DNA from: Rachycentron canadum
Lineage: Eukaryota; Chordata; Actinopteri; Carangiformes; Rachycentridae
DNA: 64,000 nt
NCBI GenBank assembly: GCA_038496675.1
Contig: CM076662.1
Location: 13,425,457 to 13,489,456 of the forward strand
Reading direction: 5' to 3'
The notes beneath the pieces are model-generated. The model was given only the letters and a program-made list of their open reading frames with translations, was not told the DNA's origin and made no database searches. Shown one piece after another: positions 40,405-51,570 of the stretch; the stretch's first letter is position 1, and each line of letters starts with the position of its first letter. The position numbers were made by a program, and so were the translations under genes.

Positions 40405-43400
40405 CTGGTGAAAAACAGAAACAAGGAAAAAGCTTTGTAAGCCACAGAGAAGGTATAAATTGTGTATACATCAATTAAAATCCAAACCAAGTACAAACTG
40501 TTACTAGAAAATAAGATGAGATTTCCAGGACCTCACTTTATTTGTTAATATATTGGTTCTTAAATATTGATGAAAAACATTAGGTTAAGCCATGTTACAT
40601 CCTGAGATAAATTCAATACCTTTTTTGCCTGGCAATATTCCTTCTCCATCACCTTTCCAAGTACCCACGGCCGTCTTGAGGTCCCCGATGCTATACAAGA
40701 AAAACAATTCAAACGCATTAAACAAATACCATGCACAAGCAGTATACACAGTTATTGTTTTAAATTCATTCGTACTTGCCCCATCTTTATTTTATTTGTA
40801 AATTACAAAACAAATTCCAACATTCAAGTATAACCACAAAAGCTTTGGCCAAAACTGACCTGGTTTGAGGTCCAGTGCAGTGAGAGACTCTGAGTGGAGG
40901 AAGTAGAGGGTGGGACCCACTGTGAACAGCACGTAGTTATCATGCCTTTCATCCAGGATGATTAGAACCAAATCGCCTACCTGGAAGCTAAAACATAAAA
41001 AGATAGACAAAGAGACAAAAGGATGATGACACACACAGTTCTGCAAACTGCTAACAAAAAAAACACAACACATTAATGGTAATTATATAATATGTATAAT
41101 TATACAGCACATAATGATGGTCAGAGTTTTAGTTTAAAAAAAAAAAAAAAAAAAAATTAAATCATCAGCATGCACATGTTAAGGCCCTGTGTTATATTCT
41201 AGTCACTTACTCTCTGATGGCGATTTTGTCTGAATGCCGAGACGACACAGACGACATGCTTTGAGACATCTACAAAGAAAAGGATTAAGGCGACATTACA
41301 CATGTTACACAGAAGTGTTAACAATATTGGCAACAAATGACTTCCAAGAAGAACATCTGTATAACTAGAGATTTGCAAAAAATAGGCTTAGCAATTAGTA
41401 TTCATACTTTTACCATATTAACAGAATTATACTAAAACTAATCTCAGTTGTGTCCTTTTTGAGTCAGCTAGTGTATGATTAAAACAACTTTTCTAACTTT
41501 TACTTTTCTATATTTTTAACACTTACGGTTATACGGTTTCTATTAGTATTTCAATAAGGCAGTTTTAATAAAATTCAACTATCCACACACTCTAATGACA
41601 CTCTTCCTAAAAATTTATTTGTCTTCTCTGAGCTCGTTAACCTCCTGGGTCAAGCTTTTATGCTTTGATGCTACTGCCACCTAGTGGAGCATATGTTGCA
41701 CAACCCACAGGGATGATGATTAACTGACCAGTCTTTGACTGAGGCGCTTGTTTTCTTCTTCCTTCATGTGTAAAGTCTGCAACATATATTAGGTTGATTA
41801 AAGAGAGACATCCAGAAACACATCATTATGCGCTTAATACGCATAGTTAAAGATAAAAGGTGTCCACTTACCCTCTCAAGTAAAAGTATCCGCTGTTTCT
41901 CCTCTGATATTAGGATATTATCACTACAAAAAGAAAAGAGGTTATTGACAGTGAACCTGTGAAAATGTCAATAAAAATGTATGATCTGATAATGAAAAGT
42001 GATTGATGTGTGAAAAATGAAAATACTACACTGTGATACTACAATCATATTATAACTTCTAGATTGTTCTGAAACTTAATGGTGATAAATGAAACACTTA
42101 CACTGTCTGATCCTAGCCTGCCTTCCTTCCAATTAATGTCCTCTCTGTCCATCCACTCTTGTCTATTGTACAAAACATCATGGTCCTCTGAAATTCTTCC
42201 GTAATGCAAAGGCTTCTGTCTGTTACTAGCAACCAATTTCATATCATCATAACATAAAAGGCTTTTTACTGTTTGCAATTATAGCTTCCTTCAGCTCTAC
42301 TGTAACTTTGCTATAGGTATACTGTATAAGACTTAAAAAAAACAAAACAAAGAAAACGAAATTAAATGGAATAAAGTCTTTCAGAATTATATCCCTAGTT
42401 AAAAAAAAAAAAAAAAAAAAATCGAAGGGAAACCATAGCGAGGAAAAATAAAATTAAGACTGATACACAATGTCAAAGGAAAAAAGTACTGCAATTTACA
42501 TACATTTGTCTGATATATGCTGATGTGTAAATATCATGTACTCCTAAAATCTTTAAAATAGGTTTATAGTCATCTTTTGAACTTAGTTTTCACTGCAAGT
42601 GGGTTATTGTAAAATATAGGTTAGGGAATGGCATGTCACTCCCACCATTATGGGAATGCTACTCTACACTGAAGATAAAGACTAAATGCAATGATTCACT
42701 GCCATTCATGTTTTGGTTTCAGCATCACATAGTACTTAACAGGTTTCTGTTATATAACTTTTAAGACGTTTGTAATTTGTCAAAAAAAAAAAAAAAGGTT
42801 CAAAAAAGGGTGTGAAGGGGGGCAAAAAAAGAAAATGCACTGACTGGCCAAATGTATTTCATCACAGGCCTTTATCAGCTCAGAAAATGCATGTAAATGT
42901 GTTGTCTTAATCTGATTTCTTCCCAGTAACCAGGGAGGATAAACAATCACTACAATATGTCTGTCAACAGCACAATGTTTATTGGAGAGAAGATGCTTAC
43001 TGGACTGTCACCATGCTGGCTTCCACTGCTGAATCGACATGTTCGTCATCTCGAATTGCTGCCACAGAGGCCAGTCTGTCAGTTTCAGCCATGGGCTCAG
43101 AAGAACAGGCCCCAGTCACAGGCAGAGCTCTGGCGGCTGCTGCTGCTGCTGCTGCTCCAGCCTCTGTGACCTCCTGAGCTGAGGGGTTGGGAGAGAAGAA
43201 GGCAGAGGAGACTAGTGCAGTGCTGCGCAGGCGATTAAGCTCTTCCTCCAAGTGCTTTTTCTCCTGCATGACACTAGCCCTGTCCTCGGAGAGCGTCTCT
43301 ATGAGAGCTGCAATAGGAAAAGATAAGTATGAAACACTGACACACACAAAAAACTTCAAAGACTGGCTATTCTACAAATATGACAGTAAGTAAATTTAAA

Positions 43401-46400
43401 AAATAGCAAGATTAAATTGCCATTTTGTTGTCTATAAAAAACCTCTAATTAGCAAAAACTGATGTGAGCAGTGTGTTTAAAGACACAATTTGCCCCAATT
43501 AATTCTTTCATTACACAAAATAAAATTATTACTCTCCACACAAAGTACTCAGGGAGCAGAGTGCTCACCTTTGTCCTTTTCTTGCTGTTGGGTGACTTTG
43601 CGCAACTTTTCTGTAAGCTCATTGATGATCTGCTCCTTCTTCAGCTTCTCTCGGGTTAGAACAGTGTTGAAATTAGTCTAGAAAAAAAACAGATAATGAT
43701 CATCATTTAGAGTTTAAACAAGCTTAACAGCTATTTTGGTCACAAAGGAGAATTTATATCAAAGCACAAGTGATTTGAGCAGATGCTTTTTAATTGCAAA
43801 ATTTTAAGGATTCAGCTCAGCTTGCAGCCATGGGAGTTTCAGATGTTTTGTTGATTTTTACTTCTGTTTGAACTTCTGTATTGTTTTTATATCTGATCTT
43901 TTCTCCATTTGTTATACACAGTGAGAAAAATATAAAAATGGGATGGAATTATGCATCCTCAAATGTAACAATAGCTGAATTATTTCATGTTTTGTGCAAA
44001 AAAACTAAAATCATCTTAAATTCTGAAGTGGAGAGAAACAGAGGGGGCTGATATCTCCACAACAGATATGTCACAATCCTTGTCAACAGTAAGTGACACA
44101 ATGTCGAAAAAAAAACAAAAAACAAAAGTAAAAATGTCTTTCTGCCGCCCCTTTGATGTAAAGCAAATAGACTGAGATTGGAGCCAGCAAAGTAAAATTG
44201 GATTTGCTGGACAAATTAATAAAACCCTCTCTAGACATGTTAGGCTTCACTTGAAATTAACTGCAATCTGCTCGGTGTGCCAAAAATGATTCAAAATTCA
44301 AGGTTTTCAAAAGTAAGTACTCGCTTCTGAATTAGATTGTATTTCTATATAAATGGTCACTCAGGCCATGCAGCTCATAAACATAGTTATGACAGCATTA
44401 AAGTTACACCTCAGACATTCAGTTGTCAGTTTACTAGGAACACAGAGCTAAAACAAGCTCAGTCTTGTGGAGCTCAGAGAGGTGGTGATAAAACCTTATT
44501 ATCTGGAGTTTGTGGTGCTGTTGAACTGTATTTTAGAATACTCAAAGGCATTTAAAATATTCTATTATATAATATATATATATAAAATAGGATTCATATC
44601 CTCATCTTTTTAGGTGGACTTCAGTGGAATTGATCAACATGCATATACGTTTGCCATTTTTAGATATAACATGTCATGAATCATGGGGATGATCAATGCC
44701 ATAAATTGTCTGTCAAAGATTATCACTGACAGGACACAGCACTTTAAAGGCCTATTTAGAGCACAAATGCGAACCTGTTGCTCTGCGATTAGCGATGTCT
44801 TGAGGTTCTGCATCTCCTCATTTTTCTTCTTCTCCAGGAGCTCCATTTGGGACTGCAGAGAGGCCCTCTCCTGTTGCAGCCGCTCTTGTAGTGCTGAGTC
44901 CAGAGACAGGGGAGCTCCGGCATCTGCACGCCCTTCAGCATGCAGTGATAACCCTTCATCACTGCAAAGGGCACAACAAACTTTCATTCTGACAGGGTAA
45001 TTACATAATGTGGACACGCAAACACATACAAGGACAAAGAATAGATAACAATTAACTCTTAGCAGTTTGATAACTTATTCAGTCCCAGATTTTCTCGTGT
45101 GTCTTTTTAAATGAAATCAGATTGAATTCGGGCAACCAAGTGAGGTTAACATTTACCTTTTTAAGGATCGTTTCTCATGAAGCTCAGTCTCGAGTTGCTT
45201 AATTTTCTCTAACAGTCTCTTTTCCATCTCTGTCTTCTCCTGCTCTAACTCTTTAAAGGCATCCGGGGATGCAAGGTTGGTGGCCTCTTCTTTTTCTACG
45301 TCTTTCTCGACTGCTTGTCTCTCCTGCTCCAGTTTTTTAGAGAGCAGGTCATTTTCTGACTGCAGTTTGCTGATGACTGTCCTCAGCCCTTGTGCTAGTT
45401 CTTGGAAGCTCCTCAACTGCTTTTCTTTTTCTTCATTAAGAGTCATTTGCTGGTCTAAATTCTGCTTAAGTTTCTGTTGCTGCTCAGCATGGTTCCTCTC
45501 AGCATCCCGGGCTTGCTGCTGCAGGGACGAGAGCTCGTTGCGCAACAAAATAGTCTCCTCCTCGTGTCTGTCCACCAGCTCTGAGATGCAGTGGTCCCTC
45601 TCAATCCTCATGAGAGTCCTCAGCTCAGCAAGGCCCCCTTCATACTCCTCATTTTTTACCTGAAGCTGTTTTTTGATATCTGCAAGGTCTTCACTGAGCA
45701 CTTTGGTCTCAGCCGCTACCTGAGACTTCACAGCCTCAGCTTGCTGAGTCTTGGCCTCTTCAAACAAGAGCCTCATCTCTTCTGTCTCTGATTCTTTGAG
45801 GGCTAGCTCCACCTCTACTTTGCAGCGGAGTTCTGCGAGCTCAGTAATGCGAGCCTCTAAGTCTTTGATTTGGTTGTCCTTCTCTCCAAGAGCAGTAGTA
45901 TGGTGATCAGCTGTCTCACTTAACTTTGCACTATTTTCAGCTACTAGATGTGCCAGAGCCTCCTGGTTATCCTTGGTAACTGCCTCTAGTTCTGCCTTGT
46001 GTTCCTGTTTCATTCTGTCCTCCAGCTCCTTTAAATGAGTTTGCTCAACAACTTCCAACTCCTGTCGAATCTTCTGCTCGCGCTGTTCCATCTCAACGTG
46101 CAGATTCTCAAGCTGGCTGGTCAGTGCATCTCTTGAAGTTGTGAGTGTCTTGATCTCTTCAGCTTGATCGCTGATCATCTGCTCCAGGTTTTTGATCCTA
46201 TCCGTCTGGCTACTCTCCATTTCAACCCATCTCTCTTTCTCATTCTCCAGCTGAGAAAGTTCTTTCTCTTTGCGCTCCATAAGACCCTCCAGCTCCAGCA
46301 TTGCACGCTGGACGTCTCTGACAATATTCTGGTTTACTTGATTTTCCTCCATTAGTGTCTGAACCTGCTTCTCAAGCTCTTGCCGTACAGAGAGAAGCTC

Positions 46401-49400
46401 TCTTTGATGCTGCTCCTTTAACTCCAGTTCATGGGTCTGGCAGAAGTTGTCCACAATGTTGTGCACCTCTGTGGTCAAACTCCTCAGGACAAAGCCAAAG
46501 TCATGTTGATCTTTTAACACTAGGCCTCGTAAGTGATACAGGTCATCCTTCACACTTCTTAAATTGGAATGGGACTCCTCTGCAGCAGACTGGTACTTGT
46601 CAATAACTTGTTTGAGGACAGCGATCCTTAAGTTCTCCCTCTCCAGCGTTGTAGTATCCTGCATACGCTTGTTGTCAATAGCATTGATCACTGAAGAGTA
46701 CAGAGACTCCACCATCATATCAGGGCTAGTAGGGTCACTGATAGGGTTTGGAGAGGCTAAGTTCTCTTCAATCACAAACTCATTGACAGCAGACATGAAG
46801 TCAGACTCAGGGCTCTCGGCTAGAGAATCCAGGTCAAGGGAGCCCTGTTGAAGGACTGGATCCATGTTTGGATGGCCAATGGTTTCAAAGTCAAAAGTCT
46901 GTGCGTCAATGCTGTCTGGGGACAGATCCTCTAAAGGAGCTGGGACAGGAACATGTAAGGGCTGGCAGCTGGGTCCCTGAAGGCTAAGAGAGGAAGGGGT
47001 TTTGGAGGATATCGGTGTGGTGGTCCCAGGTATACTGTCAGACTGTGGGGTCAGCACAGTCGATCTCTGAGCGCTATGAGAACAGGATGCCTTGAAAATC
47101 AAAACAGATTAAAAGAGAGGAAGAGAAGATATTTACTATCTACACAAATGAGAAAAGCAAACATAAAATCATAATATGTATAAAAACTACTTTGAATTTC
47201 TTATTGCATATAATAATTATATTAAATGAACCAGTCTACTCGAATTTTTACTAACTAACAAACAAAACGTTGCTGTCATTACCCTTTGTTCACTTAACAG
47301 GTCAGTAATGGTTTGAGACATCTCATCCACACTCTGCGCTGCTTGGACCAGCTGGTGAAGCGTCTCTACGTGGTGATTTAAGGGCTCAAAGTCACACATT
47401 GTAGGAACCCTGGGAGAAAAAACATGAAGGAATGACTGTCTAGGTCTGTGAGTTAAGGCTATAATGGCTGGGTTTCAATATCCACACCACAAGATAATGT
47501 ATACATAAACTTTAATTTAGAGCTTTAACATCAATGTGACCCTGCCTGTATATCCAATAGCTGATATCATACACTGGGTGTGCTATATTGTATTGCCCAT
47601 CTAATTTGGTTTGGACATTAGACTGGTGTAAGGCAGAAATTTAAAATTCCCATTGAAAGGTTTTAAAATTAGCTGGATAACTGTCCTGCAATTGTGCCCC
47701 ATTTAAAAAAAAAAAAAAAAAAGAAATCAATTAGTAAGACTAGTCTTCTCGTCCCAATATTTGATTACTTGTGAGACATTTGATTACATAATCAGAAGTC
47801 TTACAAGTTGTTACTTTCTGTTCACTGTTAAAACTAATTTAATTATTATATAGAAAACAAACTGATTTGCATACAAGATCCAGCCAAATTCATTTGATTT
47901 AGAAATGGACACTTTCAAATGTACCTGCATGTATCCTAGAATTATTTTATTAGTGTTACATAACTGACACTGTTATACTAAACCAAGGCCATTTCAATGA
48001 CTGAGGATGGTGACTTACATAAGGAAAGGCTGCACCTCGACAGGACAGCAAGATTTCAAGTACTGCAGGTCCTCAAGTGAGATGTCTGGAAGTTCATCAT
48101 CAAACCTTCTAGGCTTTCGTGTCTATAAACAATAAGAAAAATTGCAAAAGAAGAAATCTCTTAAAATACAGTGGAAATAATATACATAATGGCACCAACA
48201 TGGTCAAAACACTAACGAACACTTTCAAACTTACACAGAATGATGTTGGAGGCCATGAATCAAGTCCTCTAAACAAACGATTTCTGAGGAAAGACTTCCC
48301 TGGAAAAACAAAGGTATATAGATCAAAACTGATCATGTTTTTTTCAAAGCACATAGTGTCCTGTACTGTGACACTTACTGAAGAGTTTCCCAAAGGATTC
48401 CCTTTTGAACTTCTCTGCCTCGTACAGCCGTTTCCCATCCTTCACAAGTGCATAAGCCCACTGAAAAGATTAATTGTAAATACCTAATTACAACAAAATA
48501 ATAATTGTGTTTCTCTCTGTTCACTTTCAGGGCTTGGTGGTATTCCTTCCTGTCTTTTATGTTACTATTATAAATAATGGAAAGATAACACACACCAAGG
48601 GTGGTAGTGAGGTGCTGATCACCGGATATAGCAAAACAAGAAAAAAAAGTTTTGCACTTTGTTGCACTTTTCTTTATTAAGACAGATGATGTTTCAGCCT
48701 TTAGACCTTCTGAGATCTTTTAGAAAACTGCAATCAAGAAGAAGGCCTCAGCGTTGAAACATCGTCTGTTTTAAGAAAAATGTATATGGAGCCAGAACAT
48801 GCAACGCTGTATTACTCTATTATCATATTTTGTTATGCTTTACTATTTCAGGAATTTTAGGGACAGCAAAGTAAAAATAGGTATAAACATATAAACAAAA
48901 GTTTAAAATGAACCAATTAACAACATTAAAGGCTAGTTCTCTCTTTATCATAGTGGCAAAGTAAGAGAACAACTATCCAACTGGAGCTGCACATGTAAAT
49001 AATGTGTAATGAATAATAGCATTCAGCACTGACCTCTCTGTAGTGGCGCATAAACATTTTTCTCCTGACGACTTCCACAACTGCCAAGCAGTACATCTGG
49101 GGCACGGTACTGAGGGCCTCCACCACTCTCACTCTTTCCACCAGCTCTGTCAAAAGTCTCAGTAGAGCCTGGAGCTTCTCGCCATCCTGGTCTGCATGAA
49201 GCATCACGTAGCAGCACCATCTAATTGAAAACCATTACATTAAAATCGTAAACATAATTTCATTGAATTTTGCATTTGAACACCAGTAAGCCTAAATTAA
49301 ATAGAATACACCATAAGTACTATGCACATAAAGTAGTGAGTTATGAAACAAGAAAAACAGGAAATAAATATAAGGGAAGAAGTGGTTTTCAGTTTTACTT

Positions 49401-51508
49401 GAGTCTGACTTGAAGGTTGTTTGCAAGTTCTTGTTTGGCAGTGGTGCACTTCTTTTTGATGTCTAGCAGCTTTCTGTGGTTGTTCAGCATGATCATCAGC
49501 TGGTTGGTGTGACTAAGACACAAGTCAGGCAGAACAGACGTATCCTTCAGGTTTTCAGCCCGCTTCTGATTGGCCAAAAATCCCTGCACAAAACAACATG
49601 TAAGTCTAAGTCATGAAAAACACAAGACGGAGAAAATAATTAAAAAGTGTTTCTCTTATTTCACGTACCTGAGCAAGTTCTTTCTGTTCATTTACCAACT
49701 TCTTACAGCTCGCAATCATTTGGTCTAGCGCATACAACCTGTCCTCAAGCCCCTTGATGGCTTTCATGTTTTGATTATCGAGCTTGGCAATTGTGTCACG
49801 ACAATCTGTCAGGAAGGGCTGAATGATGCGTGGGTCAAGCTGAAAGGGATAACATTCTTATTAAGTAACTTTCACACACAATTTATGACAATATATTTCT
49901 AATTCTACTTTGACATATCCATGCATCTCTGGCGCACCCTATTGATGGAGTCAAAGCACTTCCTCACAACCGATTCCACATCGTTTGGTCTGTCTTGCAC
50001 GTTGATCCAGTCTAATAGTGTGACATTGAAGGAGGACGGGTTGGCGAACTCTGGAGTGTCTTCATCTAATAGCGCAGCTCTCAGTCCACCACTGTCAGTC
50101 ATTTCATTTGTTTCCTGGTCACCAGGTGGCTCACTTGTGGCTTTCCCTGAAGCAGAGATGGATGCTGATAAATTGGAGGGCTTTTGTGCATCAGTAGTGC
50201 AGAGAACGGAGTCAGTGGATTTTTCTTCTTCTGTCTCATCTGAATCCTTTTCTGGAGTTGAACTGGACTTCTCTATGCTTTCTTTGTAACTGTGTCTTGT
50301 CAAACTTTCCAGCAGAGGTATCCTAGCCATTACGGAAACCGCTGTTCCCAACCTGAAATTATTCAAAAAAAAAAAAAAAAAGTGCATTAGGAGGGAAAGT
50401 TGATCAAGCTCATTCCCTTTTTTGCTGAAAAAGAAATGTTATTGTTGGGTTTCTTGTCATTAAATTAAGGTGACATTAAATTATTCAAAAAGCAGTCAAA
50501 GGCATATGCAAATATTAACAGCTAAACAGTACTTTGATAATCTTATGCGATAGTTTGCAATTTGAAATACAGAGTACAGTACAGTTCTCCTTGGCAACAC
50601 TTACTTTGTAAGTTTCACTTTAATGTCTTCCAAGTCATGTTGATAATTTGTGTATGAGGTGTCAAATTTCATGAGTAACTTCTGATAAGAGAGAGTGCAG
50701 TCATCCAGATTTGCCATAATAGCAGCCCAGCCTTGGTGCTGAAGGTGTTCATCATGAACCAAACGCTCACAGAAAGAGCAAAGTTTCTTGGCAACTTCAA
50801 ACATTTCCTGAAAGAACATGAAAATAACATCAGGCCACTTTAGCAGCATTCATAAATATTAAAAAAAAAAAAAAAAAATTCAACCAAACAAACAAAAAAG
50901 TAGGCAACTACCAGAGCAAGTTGTGTTCGTGAGGCAACGGTGTGAAAGACAGCTGGCATCAGTAGAGACTCCTCAACCTTGACCTGAATCTCACTCTCTA
51001 TGGAGAAGGTGGTTTTGGGGATCGTTGGATCCCGGTCACACAAGATCATCTCTTTGTTGAACAGGAATATGGGGTTGGTTTCCTACAATTCCAGAGTAAG
51101 ACATCAGTTATCAAGACATTGCATATGCTAACTTCAAGGAAAAGTTAAAAAAAAAACAAACCAAACAAAAAAAACCAACAACAATTAAAAACACTAACAC
51201 ATTAAACAGACTTACAGTGCCAGCACTGTAGCTGCAGACTCGTCTCTCTGCAACCATACATTCCCCTCCATTGACAACAAGGACTTGATGTTGAATTGCA
51301 ATCTTATATTTGGCTTGGATGGCATGTTTAAGCTCCAGTACACTGAAACAAGGGGGGGAATTATTTAGGTAAGAATAGCTAAGATGCACTTACCACAATT
51401 TCCAACTATTATTAATAAAAAAAAGCCAGTTGCTTACGTTTGGACAGCAAGGTCAGTGTCAAATGTCAGTGTGCTGCCATTGTTGACCTGGAACACATAT
51501 AACTTCAT
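40327..51508 (-). CDS. rb1cc1: rb1cc1 (FIP200), autophagy-initiation scaffold, complete coding region
   Basis: Scaffold of the ULK1-ATG13-ATG101 complex, which starts autophagosome formation at the ER; it also recruits cargo receptors. Twenty-two coding exons join in phase to give 1626 residues plus TAA (human 1594). Exons: 51438-51508, 51216-51342, 50912-51082, 50605-50807, 49938-50352, 49669-49839, 49399-49583, 49034-49220, 48379-48460, 48235-48299, 48019-48122, 47283-47409, 45157-47090, 44775-44961, 43569-43677, 43001-43307, 41872-41923, 41729-41776, 41211-41269, 40860-40987, 40620-40690, 40327-40404. Visible parts: ubiquitin-like N-terminus (MKLYVFQVN), ATG17-like dimerising region to about residue 600, a TFDFETI stretch at about 701-707 corresponding to the human FFAT-like motif, long coiled coil (about 750-1400), and C-terminal claw (about 1525-1626). 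The match to human FIP200 is unmistakable and no exon is broken. Confidence 0.98.
40620..40690 (-). CDS. rb1cc1: rb1cc1 coding exon 21 (claw domain)
   Basis: Residues 1578-1601, RRPWVLGKVMEKEYCQAKK. Confidence 0.97.
40860..40987 (-). CDS. rb1cc1: rb1cc1 coding exon 20 (claw domain)
   Basis: Residues 1535-1578, FQVGDLVLIILDERHDNYVL and LYFLHSESL, nearly identical to human. The claw binds LIR/FIR motifs of cargo receptors such as p62 in mammals. Confidence 0.98.
41211..41269 (-). CDS. rb1cc1: rb1cc1 coding exon 19
   Basis: Residues 1516-1535, MSQSMSSVSSRHSDKIAIR, the linker into the claw domain. Confidence 0.95.
41729..41776 (-). CDS. rb1cc1: rb1cc1 coding exon 18
   Basis: 48-nt exon, residues 1500-1515, TLHMKEEENKRLSQRL. 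It is a whole number of codons, so skipping it would keep the frame. Confidence 0.95.
41872..41923 (-). CDS. rb1cc1: rb1cc1 coding exon 17
   Basis: Residues 1482-1499, DNILISEEKQRILLLER; end of the coiled coil. Donor GTAAGT. Confidence 0.94.
41872..43000 (-). other. rb1cc1 intron 16 and neighbouring introns
   Basis: The intron from 41924 to 43000 is AT-rich with A runs at 42401-42420 and 42781-42796 (T runs on the transcript strand). No other element was recognised. Introns at 43678-44774, 47410-48018 and 48461-49033 are likewise without genes; the last holds the palindromic repeat listed separately. Confidence 0.5.
43001..43307 (-). CDS. rb1cc1: rb1cc1 coding exon 16 (with polyalanine tract)
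   Basis: Residues 1380-1482. Conserved ETLSEDRASVMQEKKHLEEE, then a variable linker with eight alanines (1431-1438) encoded by six GCA and two GCC codons, then HVDSAVEASMVTVQ-like sequence matching human. Confidence 0.96.
43569..43677 (-). CDS. rb1cc1: rb1cc1 coding exon 15
   Basis: Residues 1344-1380, TNFNTVLTREKLKKEQIINE; coiled coil. Confidence 0.96.
44775..44961 (-). CDS. rb1cc1: rb1cc1 coding exon 14
   Basis: Residues 1281-1343; coiled coil ending KKNEEMQNLKTSLIAEQQ, conserved with human. Confidence 0.97.
45157..47090 (-). CDS. rb1cc1: rb1cc1 large exon 13 (FFAT-like motif and coiled coil)
   Basis: A single 1934-nt exon, residues 637-1281. A Ser/Thr/Pro-rich linker leads to TFDFETI, then the conserved SLDLDSLAESPESDFMSAVN and NPISDPTSPDMMVESLYSS. 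After about residue 760 it is continuous Glu/Lys/Gln-rich coiled coil with conserved islands such as GLAELRTLM. Human RB1CC1 likewise has one very large central exon. Confidence 0.98.
47283..47409 (-). CDS. rb1cc1: rb1cc1 coding exon 12
   Basis: Residues 594-636, with MCDFEPLNHHVETLHQLV and DEMSQTITDLLSEQ; end of the ATG17-like region. Confidence 0.97.
48019..48122 (-). CDS. rb1cc1: rb1cc1 coding exon 11
   Basis: Residues 560-594, TRKPRRFDDELPDISLEDLQ through VEVQPFL. Confidence 0.95.
48235..48299 (-). CDS. rb1cc1: rb1cc1 coding exon 10
   Basis: Residues 538-559, KSFLRNRLFRGLDSWPP. Confidence 0.96.
48379..48460 (-). CDS. rb1cc1: rb1cc1 coding exon 9
   Basis: Residues 511-538, WAYALVKDGKRLYEAEK and RESFGKLF. 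Confidence 0.95.
48640..48780. repeat. palindromic dispersed repeat (MITE- or SINE-like)
   Basis: In an rb1cc1 intron. Arms at 48675-48711 and 48740-48775 are imperfect inverted repeats around GATGTTTCAGCC and GTTGAAACATC, with a loop of about 28 nt. The left flank has AGTTTTGCACTTTGTTGCAC. The same wording, as I remember it, recurs widely in fish genomes. The repeat type is not certain. Confidence 0.7.
49034..49220 (-). CDS. rb1cc1: rb1cc1 coding exon 8
   Basis: Residues 448-510, WCCYVMLHADQDGEKLQALL through VVEVVRRKMFMRHYRE. Confidence 0.97.
49399..49583 (-). CDS. rb1cc1: rb1cc1 coding exon 7
   Basis: Residues 387-448, GFLANQKRAENLKD through KKKCTTAKQELANNLQVRL; ATG17-like region. Confidence 0.97.
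49669..49839 (-). CDS. rb1cc1: rb1cc1 coding exon 6
   Basis: Residues 330-386, beginning LDPRIIQPF and including KLDNQNMKAIKGLEDRLYA, conserved with human. Confidence 0.96.
49938..50352 (-). CDS. rb1cc1: rb1cc1 coding exon 5
   Basis: Residues 191-329. Conserved LGTAVSVMARIPLLESLTRH, then a poorly conserved Ser/Glu-rich loop, then the conserved LLDWINVQDRPNDVES block. The acceptor has a T17 polypyrimidine tract. Confidence 0.97.
50605..50807 (-). CDS. rb1cc1: rb1cc1 coding exon 4
   Basis: Residues 124-191, with VAKKLCSFCERLVHDEHLQ and GWAAIMANLDDC; ATG17-like helical region. Confidence 0.97.
50912..51082 (-). CDS. rb1cc1: rb1cc1 coding exon 3
   Basis: Residues 67-123, ETNPIFLFNKEMILCDR through PAVFHTVASRTQLAL; end of the ubiquitin-like domain and start of the ATG17-like region. 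Confidence 0.97.
51216..51342 (-). CDS. rb1cc1: rb1cc1 coding exon 2
   Basis: Residues 24-66, including KYKIAIQHQVLVVNGGEC, almost identical to human; core of the ubiquitin-like domain. Confidence 0.97.
51438..51508 (-). CDS. rb1cc1: rb1cc1 exon with start codon
   Basis: Residues 1-24, first strands of the ubiquitin-like fold. The ATG has A at -3. The exon continues upstream as 5'UTR to 51570, where a T-rich GCAG acceptor sits. Donor GTAAGC. Confidence 0.96.
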
Positions 51509-51570
51509 GTTGAATCTCCCACAGTTCTTCACACTTGCCTATCTTGCTCATTTAGTCATTCAAGGCCACC
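51509..51570 (-). promoter_or_regulatory. rb1cc1: rb1cc1 5'UTR segment with two upstream ORFs
   Basis: Between the acceptor at 51571 and the start codon lie two upstream ATGs. The one at 51559 reads three codons (Met-Thr-Lys) then TGA. The one at 51551 opens a 30-codon frame that overlaps the main ATG in another frame and stops at about 51459. Both have T at -3 (weak context); the main ATG has A at -3. Confidence 0.7.

Noticed and set aside
45277..46851. Plus-strand open frames of 60-130 codons
   Set aside because: They lie antisense to the large rb1cc1 exon and have Ser/Leu/Cys-rich content typical of a reversed coiled-coil gene.
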